Assembly (NCBI GenBank): GCA_002408125.1
Contig: DHQO01000023.1
Coordinates: 1 to 64,000 of the forward strand
Reading direction: 5' to 3'
DNA length: 64,000 bases
DNA from: Hyphomonadaceae bacterium UBA5336
Lineage (GTDB): Bacteria; Pseudomonadota; Alphaproteobacteria; Caulobacterales; Hyphomonadaceae
Position 1 is the first letter of the stretch, and the number at the start of each line of letters is the position of its first letter. The notes under the pieces were generated by a model that did not search any database, had not been told where the DNA came from, and saw only the letters and a list, made by a program, of their open reading frames with translations. Positions 1 through 8,979 of the stretch are shown here, piece after piece. The position numbers and the translations under genes are program-made.

Positions 1-980
1 CCGAGGGCGAGCGCTTCATGGAACGCTATGCGCCTTCAGCGAAGGATCTCGCCTCGCGCGATGTTGTCTCGCGCGCCATGACCATGGAGATCCGTGAGGG
101 CCGCGGCGTGGGCGAGGAGAACGACCATATTCACCTCAATCTCAACCACCTGCCGCCGGAAACCCTGGCCGCGCGCCTGCCGGGCATCTCCGAAAGCGCA
201 CGCATCTTTGCCGGTGTGGATGTCACCAAGGAGCCGATCCCGGTGATCCCGACCGTGCACTATAATATGGGCGGCATCCCGACCAATTATCACGGCGAGG
301 TCCTGACCAAGGCCAATGGCGACCCCGATAGTGTGGTGCCGGGCCTTATGGCGGTCGGCGAAGCGGCCTGTGTGTCCGTGCACGGGGCGAACCGTCTCGG
401 CTCGAACTCGCTGATCGACCTGGTTGTGTTCGGCCGCGCGGCGGGCCTGCATTGTGGCGCGTCCGTCGATGCCGGCGCGACGCAACCGGAAATGAAGGAT
501 GCCTGGACCGAAAAGCACCTGACGCGCCTCGATAAAATGCGTAACGCCTCCGGCGACCAGCCGGTCGCGAAACTGCGCCTGGAGATGCAGAAGGCCATGC
601 AGGAAAACTGCGCGGTGTTCCGCACCGGCGACGTGCTGCGCGAGGGCGTGGAGAAGATTGATGGCGTTTATGCCAAGCTGCCGGGTATCGATGTCACTGA
701 TCGGACCATGGTCTGGAATACCGATCTCGTCGAAGCGCTCGAATTCGACAATCTCATCGCCCAGGCGGCCGTCACGGTGAACTCGGCGGTCAATCGCGAG
801 GAAAGCCGCGGCGCCCATGCCCGCGAGGATTTCGCCGACCGCGACGACGCGACCTGGATGAAGCATACGCTCGCCTGGGTGGACGAGGGCGGTCATGTCA
901 CGCTCGATTACCGCCCGACCCACGACTACACCATGTCCAACGACATCGCCTATATCGAGCCGAAGGCGCGGGTCTACTAA
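1..980 (+). CDS. sdhA: Succinate dehydrogenase flavoprotein subunit, 3' part
   Basis: This is the C-terminal part of the FAD-binding catalytic subunit of complex II, which oxidises succinate to fumarate on the cytoplasmic face of the inner membrane. The reading frame is open from base 3, so the start lies outside the window. Visible signatures are the substrate/FAD region [15 protein letters not shown], the FAD-contacting block [20 protein letters not shown] and the C-terminal [11 protein letters not shown] motif. The gene ends with TAA and is followed by a hairpin terminator. sdhB is not adjacent: it begins almost 2 kb downstream after two unrelated genes. Confidence 0.96.
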   Translation, partial: EGERFMERYAPSAKDLASRDVVSRAMTMEIREGRGVGEENDHIHLNLNHLPPETLAARLPGISESARIFAGVDVTKEPIPVIPTVHYNMGGIPTNYHGEVLTKANGDPDSVVPGLMAVGEAACVSVHGANRLGSNSLIDLVVFGRAAGLHCGASVDAGATQPEMKDAWTEKHLTRLDKMRNASGDQPVAKLRLEMQKAMQENCAVFRTGDVLREGVEKIDGVYAKLPGIDVTDRTMVWNTDLVEALEFDNLIAQAAVTVNSAVNREESRGAHAREDFADRDDATWMKHTLAWVDEGGHVTLDYRPTHDYTMSNDIAYIEPKARVY

Positions 981-1004
981 ACCACTGGGCTTGCAGCACG
1001 TTTC

Positions 1005-1039
1005 AAACGCTCCGGAGCCTCGTTGTTCCGGGGCGTTTT
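1005..1039 (+). terminator. Intrinsic terminator after sdhA
   Basis: An 11-bp stem (AAACGCTCCGG with CCGGGGCGTTT, one G-T pair) encloses a 12-base loop and ends in TTTT. It starts 25 bases after the sdhA stop codon, which suggests that sdhA transcription ends here and does not continue to sdhB. Confidence 0.75.
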
Positions 1040-1100
1040 ATGTTCAGCCTTTCTTTGCATGTGCGTGGCAGGTTTGGCCGGCAAGTTCCGGAGGCGCAGC

Positions 1101-1796
1101 ATGGACGATAGCGGGCTCAGCAGGCGGATTCACAAGGGCGGTTCGCTCACCTGGGCGCTCAGCGAGCTGGCGCGCGACTTCATTCGCGCGCATGTGAAAC
1201 CAGGGCATTATACGCTTGAGACGGGTTCCGGCGCGTCCACCATCGCCTTCCTGGAGGCCGGCGCCCAGCATATCGCCGTCTCGCCAGATGCGGCTGAGCG
1301 CGATGCCCTGCTGGAAGAGATCGGCCTGCGCGGCCTTGATGCCGAAAAGCTCGATTTCCGCGTCGGCCCGTCACAGCTCATCCTGCCCTTCCTGCCGGAG
1401 GATCTTCAGCTCGATGCCGTGCTGGTCGATGGCGGGCACGGCTTTCCCCTGCCTGCGGTGGACTGGCTCTATGCCGCCATGCGCATGAAGCCCGGCGCGG
1501 TGATGCTGATCGACGATGTCGACCTGTGGAGCGGGGCGATGCTGGTGGATTTCCTCAAGGACGAGCCCGGCTGGAAGCATCTCGGCACCCCGAACGGCCG
1601 CACGGCGATCTTCCGCATGACTGCGCCCTTCGAGCTGAAGGAGTGGACCGACCAGCCTTACACCTTTGCGCGCTCGAAATGGCGTCAGCGTGCGCGCAAG
1701 GTCGGCAACTTTGCCGATCTGGTCGTGCGTGGCGAGTTTTCCACCGCGCTGGAAAAGGTCGAGAAGGAACGCCAGCGCGCCGCCAGCGGCAGCTGA
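1101..1796 (+). CDS. Class I SAM-dependent methyltransferase-like protein
   Basis: A 231-residue protein with a Rossmann-type methyltransferase core. The glycine-rich SAM motif I is visible as LETGSGASTIAFLEAG, followed later by an acidic block LDAVLVDGGHGFPLP and by PGAVMLIDDVDLWSG, the usual order in the Methyltransf_24-like group. The ATG at 1101 is chosen over an upstream in-frame start because GGAGG lies 6-7 bases before it. The substrate cannot be read from the sequence. The gene sits between sdhA and sdhB, downstream of a terminator, so it probably has its own promoter and no functional link to complex II. Confidence 0.8.
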   Translation: MDDSGLSRRIHKGGSLTWALSELARDFIRAHVKPGHYTLETGSGASTIAFLEAGAQHIAVSPDAAERDALLEEIGLRGLDAEKLDFRVGPSQLILPFLPEDLQLDAVLVDGGHGFPLPAVDWLYAAMRMKPGAVMLIDDVDLWSGAMLVDFLKDEPGWKHLGTPNGRTAIFRMTAPFELKEWTDQPYTFARSKWRQRARKVGNFADLVVRGEFSTALEKVEKERQRAASGS

Positions 1797-1891
1797 TTCG
1801 TCCGGTCTGAGCCACGGCCTTCTCTATGGACATGCGCCGCATATCCGCTAAGCCAAGGCTGTAAGGCGGCTGTGTGAGGGGACCAGTGGCA

Positions 1892-2833
1892 ATGGAAACA
1901 TTTTCGTTCGGCAATGCGATCACCCATTTCACGCGGGTGCCCAATCCGATTGGCTTTTTCTGGAAATTCGCGATCGCTTATGTCCTGGTCTATGGCGTCG
2001 TGATCGCCATCGGCGCCATGCTGATCGCACCGGCCTATATCCGCCTGTTTCAGCTGGCGGCTGAAAATCCCGAAATGTCGGATCCGGCAGAAGTGTGGTC
2101 GATCATGACGCCGATCTTTGGCGGATATGCCCTGATGACCCCTCTTTTCCTTCTCGCCTGGTCGATCCTGGAGGCCAGCATCCAGCGCAAATATATGCGC
2201 CATGAGGGGTTTTCGCTGCGGCTGGGCGGGGATGAGCTGCGCTTGTTTGTGGTCGGGCTGCTGTTCGGGCTCTTGCTGTTCGGGCTCTATCTGGTCTTTT
2301 CGCTTGTCATCTTCGTTCCGACGATGCTGTTTGCGGCGGCTGCCGCCGGTGGTGGCAACAGCTCGGGCGGAGCTGTCGCGATGCTCTTCGTCGTGCCGCT
2401 CTTCTTGATCATGATATGCTTCATCCTCTTCGTGATGGTCCGCCTCTCGCCGGCCTTTGCCCTGACGGTGCGCGACCGGAAAATCCGGTTCCCCTCAGCC
2501 TGGAGCGTCAGCAAGGGGCATTTCTGGCAGATCTTCGGTGCGATTCTGGTGATCGGCATCGCCTCCGGCATTGCCAGTCAGGTGGTGCAGTCCGTCCTGA
2601 TGTTCGGCATGATGGGTCCGTTCATTTCCAATGTCGAAGCGATCGAGGGCGGTGATTTCAGCGGTCTTCTTGCGTCGCCGTCGTTGTGGATCAGTGTCGG
2701 CCTGATGTTGATCTTCTCCTTCGCGATTTCGGCGGCCACGCATTTTGTCGGCGCGGGTGTGCCGGCCCTGGCCGCGCGCACCGATCCGGCCTGGATGGGC
2801 GAAGGCTCGCGCATCGACAGCACCTTCTCCTGA
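1892..2833 (+). CDS. Polytopic membrane protein of unknown function
   Basis: A 313-residue integral membrane protein with about six hydrophobic segments (for example around FWKFAIAYVLVYGVVIAIGA, LFVVGLLFGLLLFGLYLVFS and IFGAILVIGIASGIASQ). A conserved-looking charged turn, VRDRKIRFPSAWSVSKGHFW, lies between helices. I do not recognise a named family. The ATG at 1892 is preferred to the GTG at 1874 because GAGGGGA lies at a normal distance upstream. It is the second unrelated gene between sdhA and sdhB. Confidence 0.7.
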   Translation: METFSFGNAITHFTRVPNPIGFFWKFAIAYVLVYGVVIAIGAMLIAPAYIRLFQLAAENPEMSDPAEVWSIMTPIFGGYALMTPLFLLAWSILEASIQRKYMRHEGFSLRLGGDELRLFVVGLLFGLLLFGLYLVFSLVIFVPTMLFAAAAAGGGNSSGGAVAMLFVVPLFLIMICFILFVMVRLSPAFALTVRDRKIRFPSAWSVSKGHFWQIFGAILVIGIASGIASQVVQSVLMFGMMGPFISNVEAIEGGDFSGLLASPSLWISVGLMLIFSFAISAATHFVGAGVPALAARTDPAWMGEGSRIDSTFS

Positions 2834-2949
2834 GTCCCACTGCCGGGGTTTTCGCGGTGCGGCAAAGCGTCCGCCGGGCGATGCAGGCCATGGCCTTCTG
2901 TCGTCATGGCTGTACATCGGGTAGAAATTCAGAGGGATTTTGATCTGCC

Positions 2950-3732
2950 ATGGTTCAGCTGACACTTCCGCGCAATTCCAAACTCGTCACGGGGAAAACC
3001 TGGCCGAAGCCCGACAGCGCGTCGAAGCTGAAGAAGTTCAAGATTTATCGCTACAGCCCGGAAGAGGGCGGCCAGCCGCGCTGGGACACCTACTGGGTGG
3101 ATCTCGCCAAGTGCGGGCCGATGGTTCTGGATGTCCTGATCTACATCAAGAACAATATCGACTCCACGCTCGCCTTCCGCCGGTCCTGCCGCGAGGGTGT
3201 GTGCGGCTCGTGCGCGATGAATATCGGCGGCAGCAACACCATTGCCTGCACCAAGGGCTGGGACGAGGTGGCCGGCTCGACCATCACCATCGCACCGCTG
3301 CCGCACCTGCCGGTGGTGCGCGACCTGATCCCGGATCTCACCAATTTCTACGCTCAGCACGCCTATGTGCAGCCCTTCCTGAAGACGGACACGCCAGAGC
3401 CGGAAAAGGAATGGCGCCAGTCAGAGGCTGACCGCGAGGAACTCAACGGGCTCTACGAGTGCATCCTGTGCGCATCCTGCTCGACCTCGTGCCCGTCCTA
3501 CTGGTGGAATGGCGACAAGTATCTCGGTCCGGCCGCCCTGCTGCAAGCCTATCGCTGGCTGATCGATTCGCGCGACGAAGCCACTGGCGAACGCCTGGAT
3601 GACCTTGAAGATCCCTTCAAGCTCTATCGCTGCCACACCATCATGAATTGCGCCCAAGTCTGTCCGAAAGGTCTCAACCCGGCCAAGGCCATCGCCAAGA
3701 TCAAGCACATGATGGTCGAGCGCGTCTCCTAG
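2950..3732 (+). CDS. sdhB: Succinate dehydrogenase iron-sulfur subunit
   Basis: A 260-residue full-length SdhB, the electron-transfer subunit of complex II linking the SdhA flavin to quinone. All three cluster-ligand blocks are present: the [2Fe-2S] site [15 protein letters not shown]...C, and the two C-terminal ferredoxin-type blocks [16 protein letters not shown] and [17 protein letters not shown] that hold the [4Fe-4S] and [3Fe-4S] centres. A GAGGGA sequence lies upstream of the ATG. In most Alphaproteobacteria sdhB follows sdhA directly. Here it is separated and must be transcribed from its own promoter or by readthrough. Confidence 0.97.
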   Translation: MVQLTLPRNSKLVTGKTWPKPDSASKLKKFKIYRYSPEEGGQPRWDTYWVDLAKCGPMVLDVLIYIKNNIDSTLAFRRSCREGVCGSCAMNIGGSNTIACTKGWDEVAGSTITIAPLPHLPVVRDLIPDLTNFYAQHAYVQPFLKTDTPEPEKEWRQSEADREELNGLYECILCASCSTSCPSYWWNGDKYLGPAALLQAYRWLIDSRDEATGERLDDLEDPFKLYRCHTIMNCAQVCPKGLNPAKAIAKIKHMMVERVS

Positions 3733-3750
3733 ACGTTTTCCGGAACAACA

Positions 3751-4353
3751 CTAGGCCGCGCGCAGCACGTCTTCCGCGTCGAGAGCGTGGAAGACATCGC
3801 GCAGGCCCTGCAGCGTGGTCATCTGGCGCAGGCGCCGTTCGGCCTCGCGCACATCCACGCGGAAGGTGTAGATGCCGTCCTCGGCCTCACAGCAGTACCC
3901 GCCGATCACGCGCAGGAGGCGCGCGGCATTGCGGTTTTCCGAAAGGGTGTCGGCCAGCAGGGTGTTGATGCCCATGCGGGCGCAGTCATGCACCACGGCG
4001 GCGATCAGCATGCGGGCCACGCCCTGGCCATGGAATTCATCCATCACGCCGAAGGCAAGCTCGGCTTCCGGGCGGTCATCGGAGCGCATGGCGTGGCAGC
4101 CGCCAATCGTGCGCAGTTCACCCTGAGACTCATCGAAGGCGCCCCAGCCGATATGATGGGAATTGTCCACATCCACCAGCTTGTCGATGACATGATCTGG
4201 CAGGTGCTTTGCGCCGGTGAAGAAGCGCATATAGCGCGAATGATCGGAGAAATTCTCGATCGTCTGGGCAAGCTGATCGCGGTCCGCCCGGCACAGCGGG
4301 CGGAGGCCGATCGGTTGACCATCACGGGTCACGGTTTGAATCTCACGTTTCAT
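3751..4353 (-). CDS. GNAT-family N-acetyltransferase
   Basis: A 200-residue protein with the GNAT fold. The acetyl-CoA pyrophosphate-binding motif A is seen as FGVMDEFHGQGVARMLI (Q-G-V-A-R-M), followed by an ENRNAARLL helix typical of the family. The start at 4353 (MKREIQTV) is chosen because the longer frame adds a low-quality N-terminus with no domain similarity. It converges on sdhB with an 18-base gap. The acceptor substrate is unknown. The family includes small-molecule and protein Lys/N-terminal acetylases. Confidence 0.8.
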   Translation of the reverse strand: MKREIQTVTRDGQPIGLRPLCRADRDQLAQTIENFSDHSRYMRFFTGAKHLPDHVIDKLVDVDNSHHIGWGAFDESQGELRTIGGCHAMRSDDRPEAELAFGVMDEFHGQGVARMLIAAVVHDCARMGINTLLADTLSENRNAARLLRVIGGYCCEAEDGIYTFRVDVREAERRLRQMTTLQGLRDVFHALDAEDVLRAA

Positions 4354-4429
4354 TATGTGTTGAAATTTACCCCGGAAAAGGTGGCCAGACGATGACGAAT
4401 TGCTGCTAGCGGCGTGAAGCAGTCTTGCA

Positions 4430-4446
4430 ATTGTGCAATGCACAAT
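4430..4446. promoter_or_regulatory. Inverted repeat between GNAT gene and ruvC
   Basis: ATTGTGC-AAT-GCACAAT is a perfect 7-bp inverted repeat in the AT-rich divergent intergenic region, about 77 bases before the GNAT start codon. It looks like a binding site for a dimeric regulator, but no protein can be assigned. Confidence 0.35.
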
Positions 4447-4543
4447 AAAATTGCTGCATTGCGAGGTAGTTAGTCTCACTGTGTCGCGCAACGTCGTTTG
4501 TACACGCTTTGGCGACCAATTGCAGTTCTGCGCGCCATTGCCT

Positions 4544-4558
4544 GAACAAATGGGGAAA
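4544..4558. promoter_or_regulatory. Possible imperfect LexA (SOS) box before ruvC
   Basis: GAAC-7 bases-GAAA lies about 40 bases upstream of the ruvC start. The alphaproteobacterial LexA box is GTTC-N7-GTTC (GAAC-N7-GAAC on the other strand), so this is one mismatch away. ruvCAB is a known SOS target in some Alphaproteobacteria, which makes the position sensible, but the match is not exact. Confidence 0.35.
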
Positions 4559-4598
4559 ATTGTAAGACGCCGTTAACTCTGATTGGTAGAGTGGCACG

Positions 4599-5096
4599 AT
4601 GACTCAGACGATTCGGATACTCGGGATCGATCCCGGCCTGCGCGCGACCGGTTGGGGCGTGGTCGACCAGACCGGGGCGCGGCTCGCGCATGTTGCCCAC
4701 GGCGTGATCCGCGTGGAGCCCTCCGCGCCGCTGGCCGTGCGGCTGGCGGGGATCTTTTCCGAGGTGTCGGCCCTGGTGCTGACCCACCGCCCGCATGCCG
4801 CCGGGGTGGAGGAGACCCTCGTGAATGCCGGCGCGCGCTCGGCGCTCAAGCTGGGGCAGGCGCGCGGGGCGGCGATGGCAGCGCTGGCGCGCGAAGGGCT
4901 CGATGTCCACGAGTTCGCCCCGCGCCAGATCAAGCTCGCGGTCGTCGGCACCGGCGCGGCGGAGAAGGAGCAGGTTGCTTTCATGGTCCAGCGCCTCCTG
5001 CCGCGCGCCGGGAAGATGACGGCCGATGCTGCCGATGCTCTGGCCTGCGCCATCTGCACGGCCCACCATGCCGGCTATGCGGGGAGGGCGGCATGA
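4599..5096 (+). CDS. ruvC: Holliday junction endonuclease RuvC
   Basis: A 165-residue resolvase that cuts four-way junctions symmetrically at the end of homologous recombination. The RNase H-like acidic active site is visible: the N-terminal Asp in ILGIDPGLRATGWG, the Glu in GVEETLVN, and the two C-terminal Asp residues in TADAADALACAICTAHH. The stop overlaps the ruvA start as ATGA, so translation of the pair is probably coupled. It is the first gene of the ruvCAB operon. Confidence 0.96.
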   Translation: MTQTIRILGIDPGLRATGWGVVDQTGARLAHVAHGVIRVEPSAPLAVRLAGIFSEVSALVLTHRPHAAGVEETLVNAGARSALKLGQARGAAMAALAREGLDVHEFAPRQIKLAVVGTGAAEKEQVAFMVQRLLPRAGKMTADAADALACAICTAHHAGYAGRAA

Positions 5097-5722
5097 TCAT
5101 CGGACGGCTGCGCGGAGAAGTGGCGGCGGTCGGCGCCGATACGGTGCTGATCGATGTGAACGGGGTGGGTTATGTCGCCCATGCTGGCTCGCGCCTGCTC
5201 TCGCGGCTCGATCCGGGCCAGCGCGCCGAGCTGCATATCGAGACGAAGATCACCGAGAATTCCATCACGCTCTATGCTTTTGAGACCGATGAAGCGCGCG
5301 CCTGGTTTGCCCGGCTGCAGGATGTGCCGGGCGTTGGTGGCAAGGCGGCCATGGCGCTGCTCGATGCGCTGACGCCGGGCGATCTCATGGATGCGATTGC
5401 GCTCGGCGATGTGGCCAGCGTCACCCGCGCCAAGGGCGTCGGCAAGAAACTGGCCGAGCGGATCGTCGGTGAGCTGGCCGGCAAGGCGCCGCCCATGGGC
5501 CGGTTCGGCAGTTTCGGCGTGAAGGCCGCGCCGGGCATCGCCAGCGCCGCGAGTGCGACCCCGGCGGGCGGGGCGCGCGCGGAAGCCATCTCCGCGCTGC
5601 AGAATCTCGGCTATGGTCCCACGGATGCCGCGCGCGCTGTGGCTGCGGCAGCCAAGATCAATGAAGGCGCTGACACTGCCGCCCTGATCAAGGCCGCGCT
5701 CAAGGAGCTGATGCCGTCATGA
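5093..5722 (+). CDS. ruvA: Holliday junction branch migration protein RuvA
   Basis: A 209-residue protein that binds four-way junctions as a tetramer and recruits the RuvB motor. It starts [10 protein letters not shown] and contains the OB-fold N-terminal domain ([11 protein letters not shown]), the helix-hairpin-helix segments ([17 protein letters not shown] and [16 protein letters not shown]), then a flexible linker rich in Ala/Gly and the C-terminal RuvB-contacting domain ([19 protein letters not shown]). The start overlaps ruvC and the stop overlaps ruvB, each by four bases. Confidence 0.96.
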   Translation: MIIGRLRGEVAAVGADTVLIDVNGVGYVAHAGSRLLSRLDPGQRAELHIETKITENSITLYAFETDEARAWFARLQDVPGVGGKAAMALLDALTPGDLMDAIALGDVASVTRAKGVGKKLAERIVGELAGKAPPMGRFGSFGVKAAPGIASAASATPAGGARAEAISALQNLGYGPTDAARAVAAAAKINEGADTAALIKAALKELMPS

Positions 5723-6753
5723 GCCGTGAGGGATCCATCACCGACCCTGAGGCGCAGATGGGCGAGGCGCTGGACCGGGCGCTGCGGCCGCAGACTTTTG
5801 CCGATTATATCGGCCAGGACACGGCCAAGTCGAACCTGAAGGTCTATGTCGAGGCCGCACGCGGGCGCGGCGAGGCGCTCGACCATGTGTTGCTGTTTGG
5901 CCCCCCGGGGCTCGGCAAGACGACGCTGGCGCAGATCCTCTCGCGCGAGATGGGCGTCGGCTTTCGCGCCACTTCCGGCCCGGTGATCGCCAAGGCCGGC
6001 GACCTGGTCGCGATCCTGACCAATCTGGAAGCCAATGACGTCCTCTTCATCGACGAGATCCACCGCCTGCCGCCTGCCGTGGAGGAAATCCTCTATCCGG
6101 CCATGGAGGATTATGCCGTCGATATCGTGATCGGGGAGGGGCCGTCCGCGCGCTCTGTGCGCCTCGATCTCCAGCCCTTCACTCTGGTCGGCGCGACCAC
6201 GCGGGCGGGCCTGCTCGCCACACCCCTGCGCGACCGGTTCGGCATTCCCGTCCGCCTGCAATTCTATGCGCCCGAACAGCTCGCCCTCATCGTGCGTGCG
6301 GCCGCCGCCAGGCTGCAGGCGCCGATCACACAGGACGGTGCCGTCGAAATCGCTCGCCGTGCGCGAGGGACGCCGCGCATCGCCCTGCGTCTTCTGCGCC
6401 GTGTACGCGACTTTGCCGATGCCGAGGGCAGCCGGATCGACCAGGGTGCGGCAGACCGGGCGCTGGCGCGCCTTGAGGTCGATGCCGAGGGCCTGGATGC
6501 GCTCGACCGGCGCTATCTGGAGGCGCTGGTGAAGACCTATGCCGGCGGCCCGGTGGGTGTGGATACTTTGGCCGCCGTATTGTCCGAAGCCCGCGACGCC
6601 GTTGAAGACGTCATCGAGCCATTTCTCATGCAGCGGGGTTATGTTGCGCGTACGCCGCGTGGACGGGTTGCTGCGCCATTGGCCTATGAGCGCCTCGGGA
6701 TGCGGTCTCCAGCTGGATCACAGGCGCCGCTGTTCGACGAGGACGATCATTGA
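5719..6753 (+). CDS. ruvB: Holliday junction ATPase RuvB
   Basis: A 344-residue AAA+ hexameric motor that drives branch migration with RuvA. Walker A is [13 protein letters not shown], Walker B is [11 protein letters not shown], sensor 1 is in [11 protein letters not shown], the arginine-containing [20 protein letters not shown] segment is typical of the lid, and the C-terminal winged helix ends with RTPRGRVA. The last 128 bases overlap an antisense reading frame of the neighbouring gtrA-like gene. Confidence 0.97.
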   Translation: MSREGSITDPEAQMGEALDRALRPQTFADYIGQDTAKSNLKVYVEAARGRGEALDHVLLFGPPGLGKTTLAQILSREMGVGFRATSGPVIAKAGDLVAILTNLEANDVLFIDEIHRLPPAVEEILYPAMEDYAVDIVIGEGPSARSVRLDLQPFTLVGATTRAGLLATPLRDRFGIPVRLQFYAPEQLALIVRAAAARLQAPITQDGAVEIARRARGTPRIALRLLRRVRDFADAEGSRIDQGAADRALARLEVDAEGLDALDRRYLEALVKTYAGGPVGVDTLAAVLSEARDAVEDVIEPFLMQRGYVARTPRGRVAAPLAYERLGMRSPAGSQAPLFDEDDH

Positions 6754-7237
6754 GGGTGAACGCCCAGAGCCGTGAGGCGAGGAAGGACACCCCGCATGAG
6801 ACCACCAGGGCCACGGTTTGAGCCGCCATGGCGCTAAAGCCCAGCGCGCCCACGACCAGGATGCTGGCCTGGCTGATCAGCAACGCCGCGCAGCAGACCA
6901 TGAAAAAGCGGCGGCGCGCCTGGGTGGCATTACCATCGTCGCGGAAGCTGAAGCGCAGATGTCCCTGGGCAGCAAAGAGAAAACCGACCACAAAGCCCAC
7001 CGTGTGAGCGATCAGGGCCGGGGCCTGAAGGAACAGGATCAGCGCGAAGGCCGTTAGGGTATGTGCGATCAGCGAAAAGCCGCCGACAATGCCATAGCGC
7101 ACCATGCAGGCGATTTCGCGCATCAAGCCATTCGGCAGGGAAGGATGGGTGGGGGGCGGTAGTTGCGGCGCCTGATAGCGCAGCTGATCGACCTGAAATT
7201 GGCGCGCAAGGGGGCTATCGCCTGCAGAAAGGGGCAT
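6626..7237 (-). CDS. GtrA-like membrane protein overlapping ruvB
   Basis: A 203-residue protein whose central part (residues about 45-165) matches the GtrA/DPMS fold: four hydrophobic helices starting [15 protein letters not shown] and ending [12 protein letters not shown]. GtrA proteins are thought to move lipid-linked sugars across the inner membrane or assist glycosyltransferases. The C-terminal 40 or so residues (Pro/Gln/Ala-rich) are encoded antisense to the 3' end of ruvB and do not look like GtrA, so the natural stop may have been lost. The start at 7237 has GAGAG upstream. A shorter start at 7123 would still keep the whole domain. Confidence 0.7.
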   Translation of the reverse strand: MPLSAGDSPLARQFQVDQLRYQAPQLPPPTHPSLPNGLMREIACMVRYGIVGGFSLIAHTLTAFALILFLQAPALIAHTVGFVVGFLFAAQGHLRFSFRDDGNATQARRRFFMVCCAALLISQASILVVGALGFSAMAAQTVALVVSCGVSFLASRLWAFTLNDRPRRTAAPVIQLETASRGAHRPMAQQPVHAAYAQHNPAA

Positions 7238-7489
7238 GGCGTCGACTCTCGTTGAAGATTCACGTACTGGGCGAGTACGAGTGCAACAAACTTGCGCGCC
7301 GAGAGTTCCAAAAATTCCTTATAAATTTTGGTTAATTTATAAAATATAATGAAATCAATGCACTGCGCGCGTGAAGCTTTTGAAATTTCTTGCTGCGTCG
7401 CACATCGCAAGCGCCCTTGGGACCTGACAGACGCCAGAGTCACGGGGACATTTTATCCTGGCAGCCATCGGGTGCAGGCTGACGGGAAT
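7238..7489. other. Intergenic region with a very AT-rich block
   Basis: This 252-base gap holds no gene. Bases about 7308-7360 are strikingly AT-rich for this genome (runs such as TTTATAAAATATAATG) and lie upstream of the minus-strand gtrA-like gene, so they most likely contain its promoter. I see no clear hairpin. Confidence 0.5.
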
Positions 7490-8794
7490 CTACACCACCC
7501 GGCGCAGCTTCGGCGATTGCCGGCGCGCGGAGGCCTGGCGGCTTTCGTCGCCGAAGCGGGCAATGAACTCGTTCACCCGCGGCACGATCTCGCTTTTGAA
7601 GCGCGAGCCGTTGAAGACGCCATAATGGCCGACACCCGGCTGGATATAGTCGATACGCATGTCTTCGGGGATATTCGAGCACAGGTCGTGCGCTGCCTGG
7701 GTCTGGCCGATGCCGGAGATATCGTCATTTTCGCCTTCCACCGTCATCAGCGCCACATCGCGCACCGCTTCAGGCTTCACCAGTCTGCCGCGATGTCGGA
7801 ACATGCCGCGTGCCAGGTGGTGCTCCTGGAACACTTTCTGGATGGTCTGGAGATAGAACTCTTCGGTCAGGTCGAGGACGGCGAGATATTCGTCATAGAA
7901 GGTGCGGTGCTTTTCGATGCCGTCACCATCGCCATCGACGAGGTGGTTGAAGAAGCGCCAGTGGGCATCGACATGGCGGTCCCAGTTCATGTTCATGAAG
8001 CTGGAAAGCTGCACGAAGCCCGGATAGACGCGCCGGCCCATACCCGGCCAGGGCCCCGGTACTGTGTAGATCATGTTCTGCTCGAACCATTCAAAGCTGC
8101 GCTCTTCGGCCAGCAGGTTCGGCGTGGTGGGTGAGCGACGGCAATCGATCGGCGAGCCCATGAAGGTCATGGTGGCCGGCCGGTTCGGATCATCGTCCTC
8201 GGCCATCATGGACACCGCCGCGAGTGTGGGCGGACCCGGCTGGCAGACCGCCAAAGCGTTCGCGCCGGGGCCGAGCGCGGTGAACACTTCGCGGATCGTG
8301 TCGATATAATCATCGAGATCGAACCGGCCCAGCCAGACCGGCGCCATGCGCGCATCGCTCCAGTCGGTGATGTAGACCTCATGGGTCGGCAGGAAGGCCT
8401 CGACCGTGCCGCGCAGCAGGGTGGCATAGTGGCCCGAGAGCGGCGCGACGATAACGAGGCGCGGCTGCGGCGGGGCATCCTCGCCGCGCGCGAAGCTCAT
8501 GGCATCCTCGTCGCGCTTGAAATGCACCAGGTTGCACCAGGGCGAGCGCCAGGCGCTTTCGGTCTTGATCGGCACCTTCACACTGTTCACGCGGGTTTCG
8601 CTGATCTGCCAGTCGGGCTTGCCGTAAAACCGCGTGGCGCTTTCGAAAATGTTCGTCATGGCGACCAGCGTCTTGCTGTAGTCGCTTTCGGACATGGGAT
8701 TGAGGCGGCTCTGGACGGTGATGCGGGCAGCCTTGGCGGCCAGTCGCAGTGGAGCCATCGCTGCGCGATTGAGTTCCACCAGTGAATACAGCAT
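7490..8794 (-). CDS. phaZ: Intracellular polyhydroxyalkanoate depolymerase
   Basis: A 434-residue alpha/beta-hydrolase that degrades intracellular poly(3-hydroxybutyrate) granules. The nucleophile elbow is LAVCQPGPP with Cys184 instead of Ser, as in the intracellular PhaZ1 group. The Asp (EGENDDISG) and His (PGVGHYGVF) of the triad are present. The C-terminal half is the PHB_depo_C region. The ATG at 8794 (MLYSLVELNRAA) is the usual start in the family; the frame extends 12 codons further without support. No PHA synthase or phasin gene is next to it in this window. Confidence 0.9.
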   Translation of the reverse strand: MLYSLVELNRAAMAPLRLAAKAARITVQSRLNPMSESDYSKTLVAMTNIFESATRFYGKPDWQISETRVNSVKVPIKTESAWRSPWCNLVHFKRDEDAMSFARGEDAPPQPRLVIVAPLSGHYATLLRGTVEAFLPTHEVYITDWSDARMAPVWLGRFDLDDYIDTIREVFTALGPGANALAVCQPGPPTLAAVSMMAEDDDPNRPATMTFMGSPIDCRRSPTTPNLLAEERSFEWFEQNMIYTVPGPWPGMGRRVYPGFVQLSSFMNMNWDRHVDAHWRFFNHLVDGDGDGIEKHRTFYDEYLAVLDLTEEFYLQTIQKVFQEHHLARGMFRHRGRLVKPEAVRDVALMTVEGENDDISGIGQTQAAHDLCSNIPEDMRIDYIQPGVGHYGVFNGSRFKSEIVPRVNEFIARFGDESRQASARRQSPKLRRVV

Positions 8795-8979
8795 GGCCCC
8801 GTCCTCACATATCTTTGTTGCGCTGCACAATAGTCACCGTGCCGATGAATTGCAATCTGCTTCGCCCAGTAGGGGTGTTTGCGTCGCACCTGCAACAATC
8901 CACGCAAGCCCGATGCCAGCCATTGACCGGGCCCTGGCGGTGTCGTGGGATAGCCCGAAACAACGGGGGAGGACCCGGC

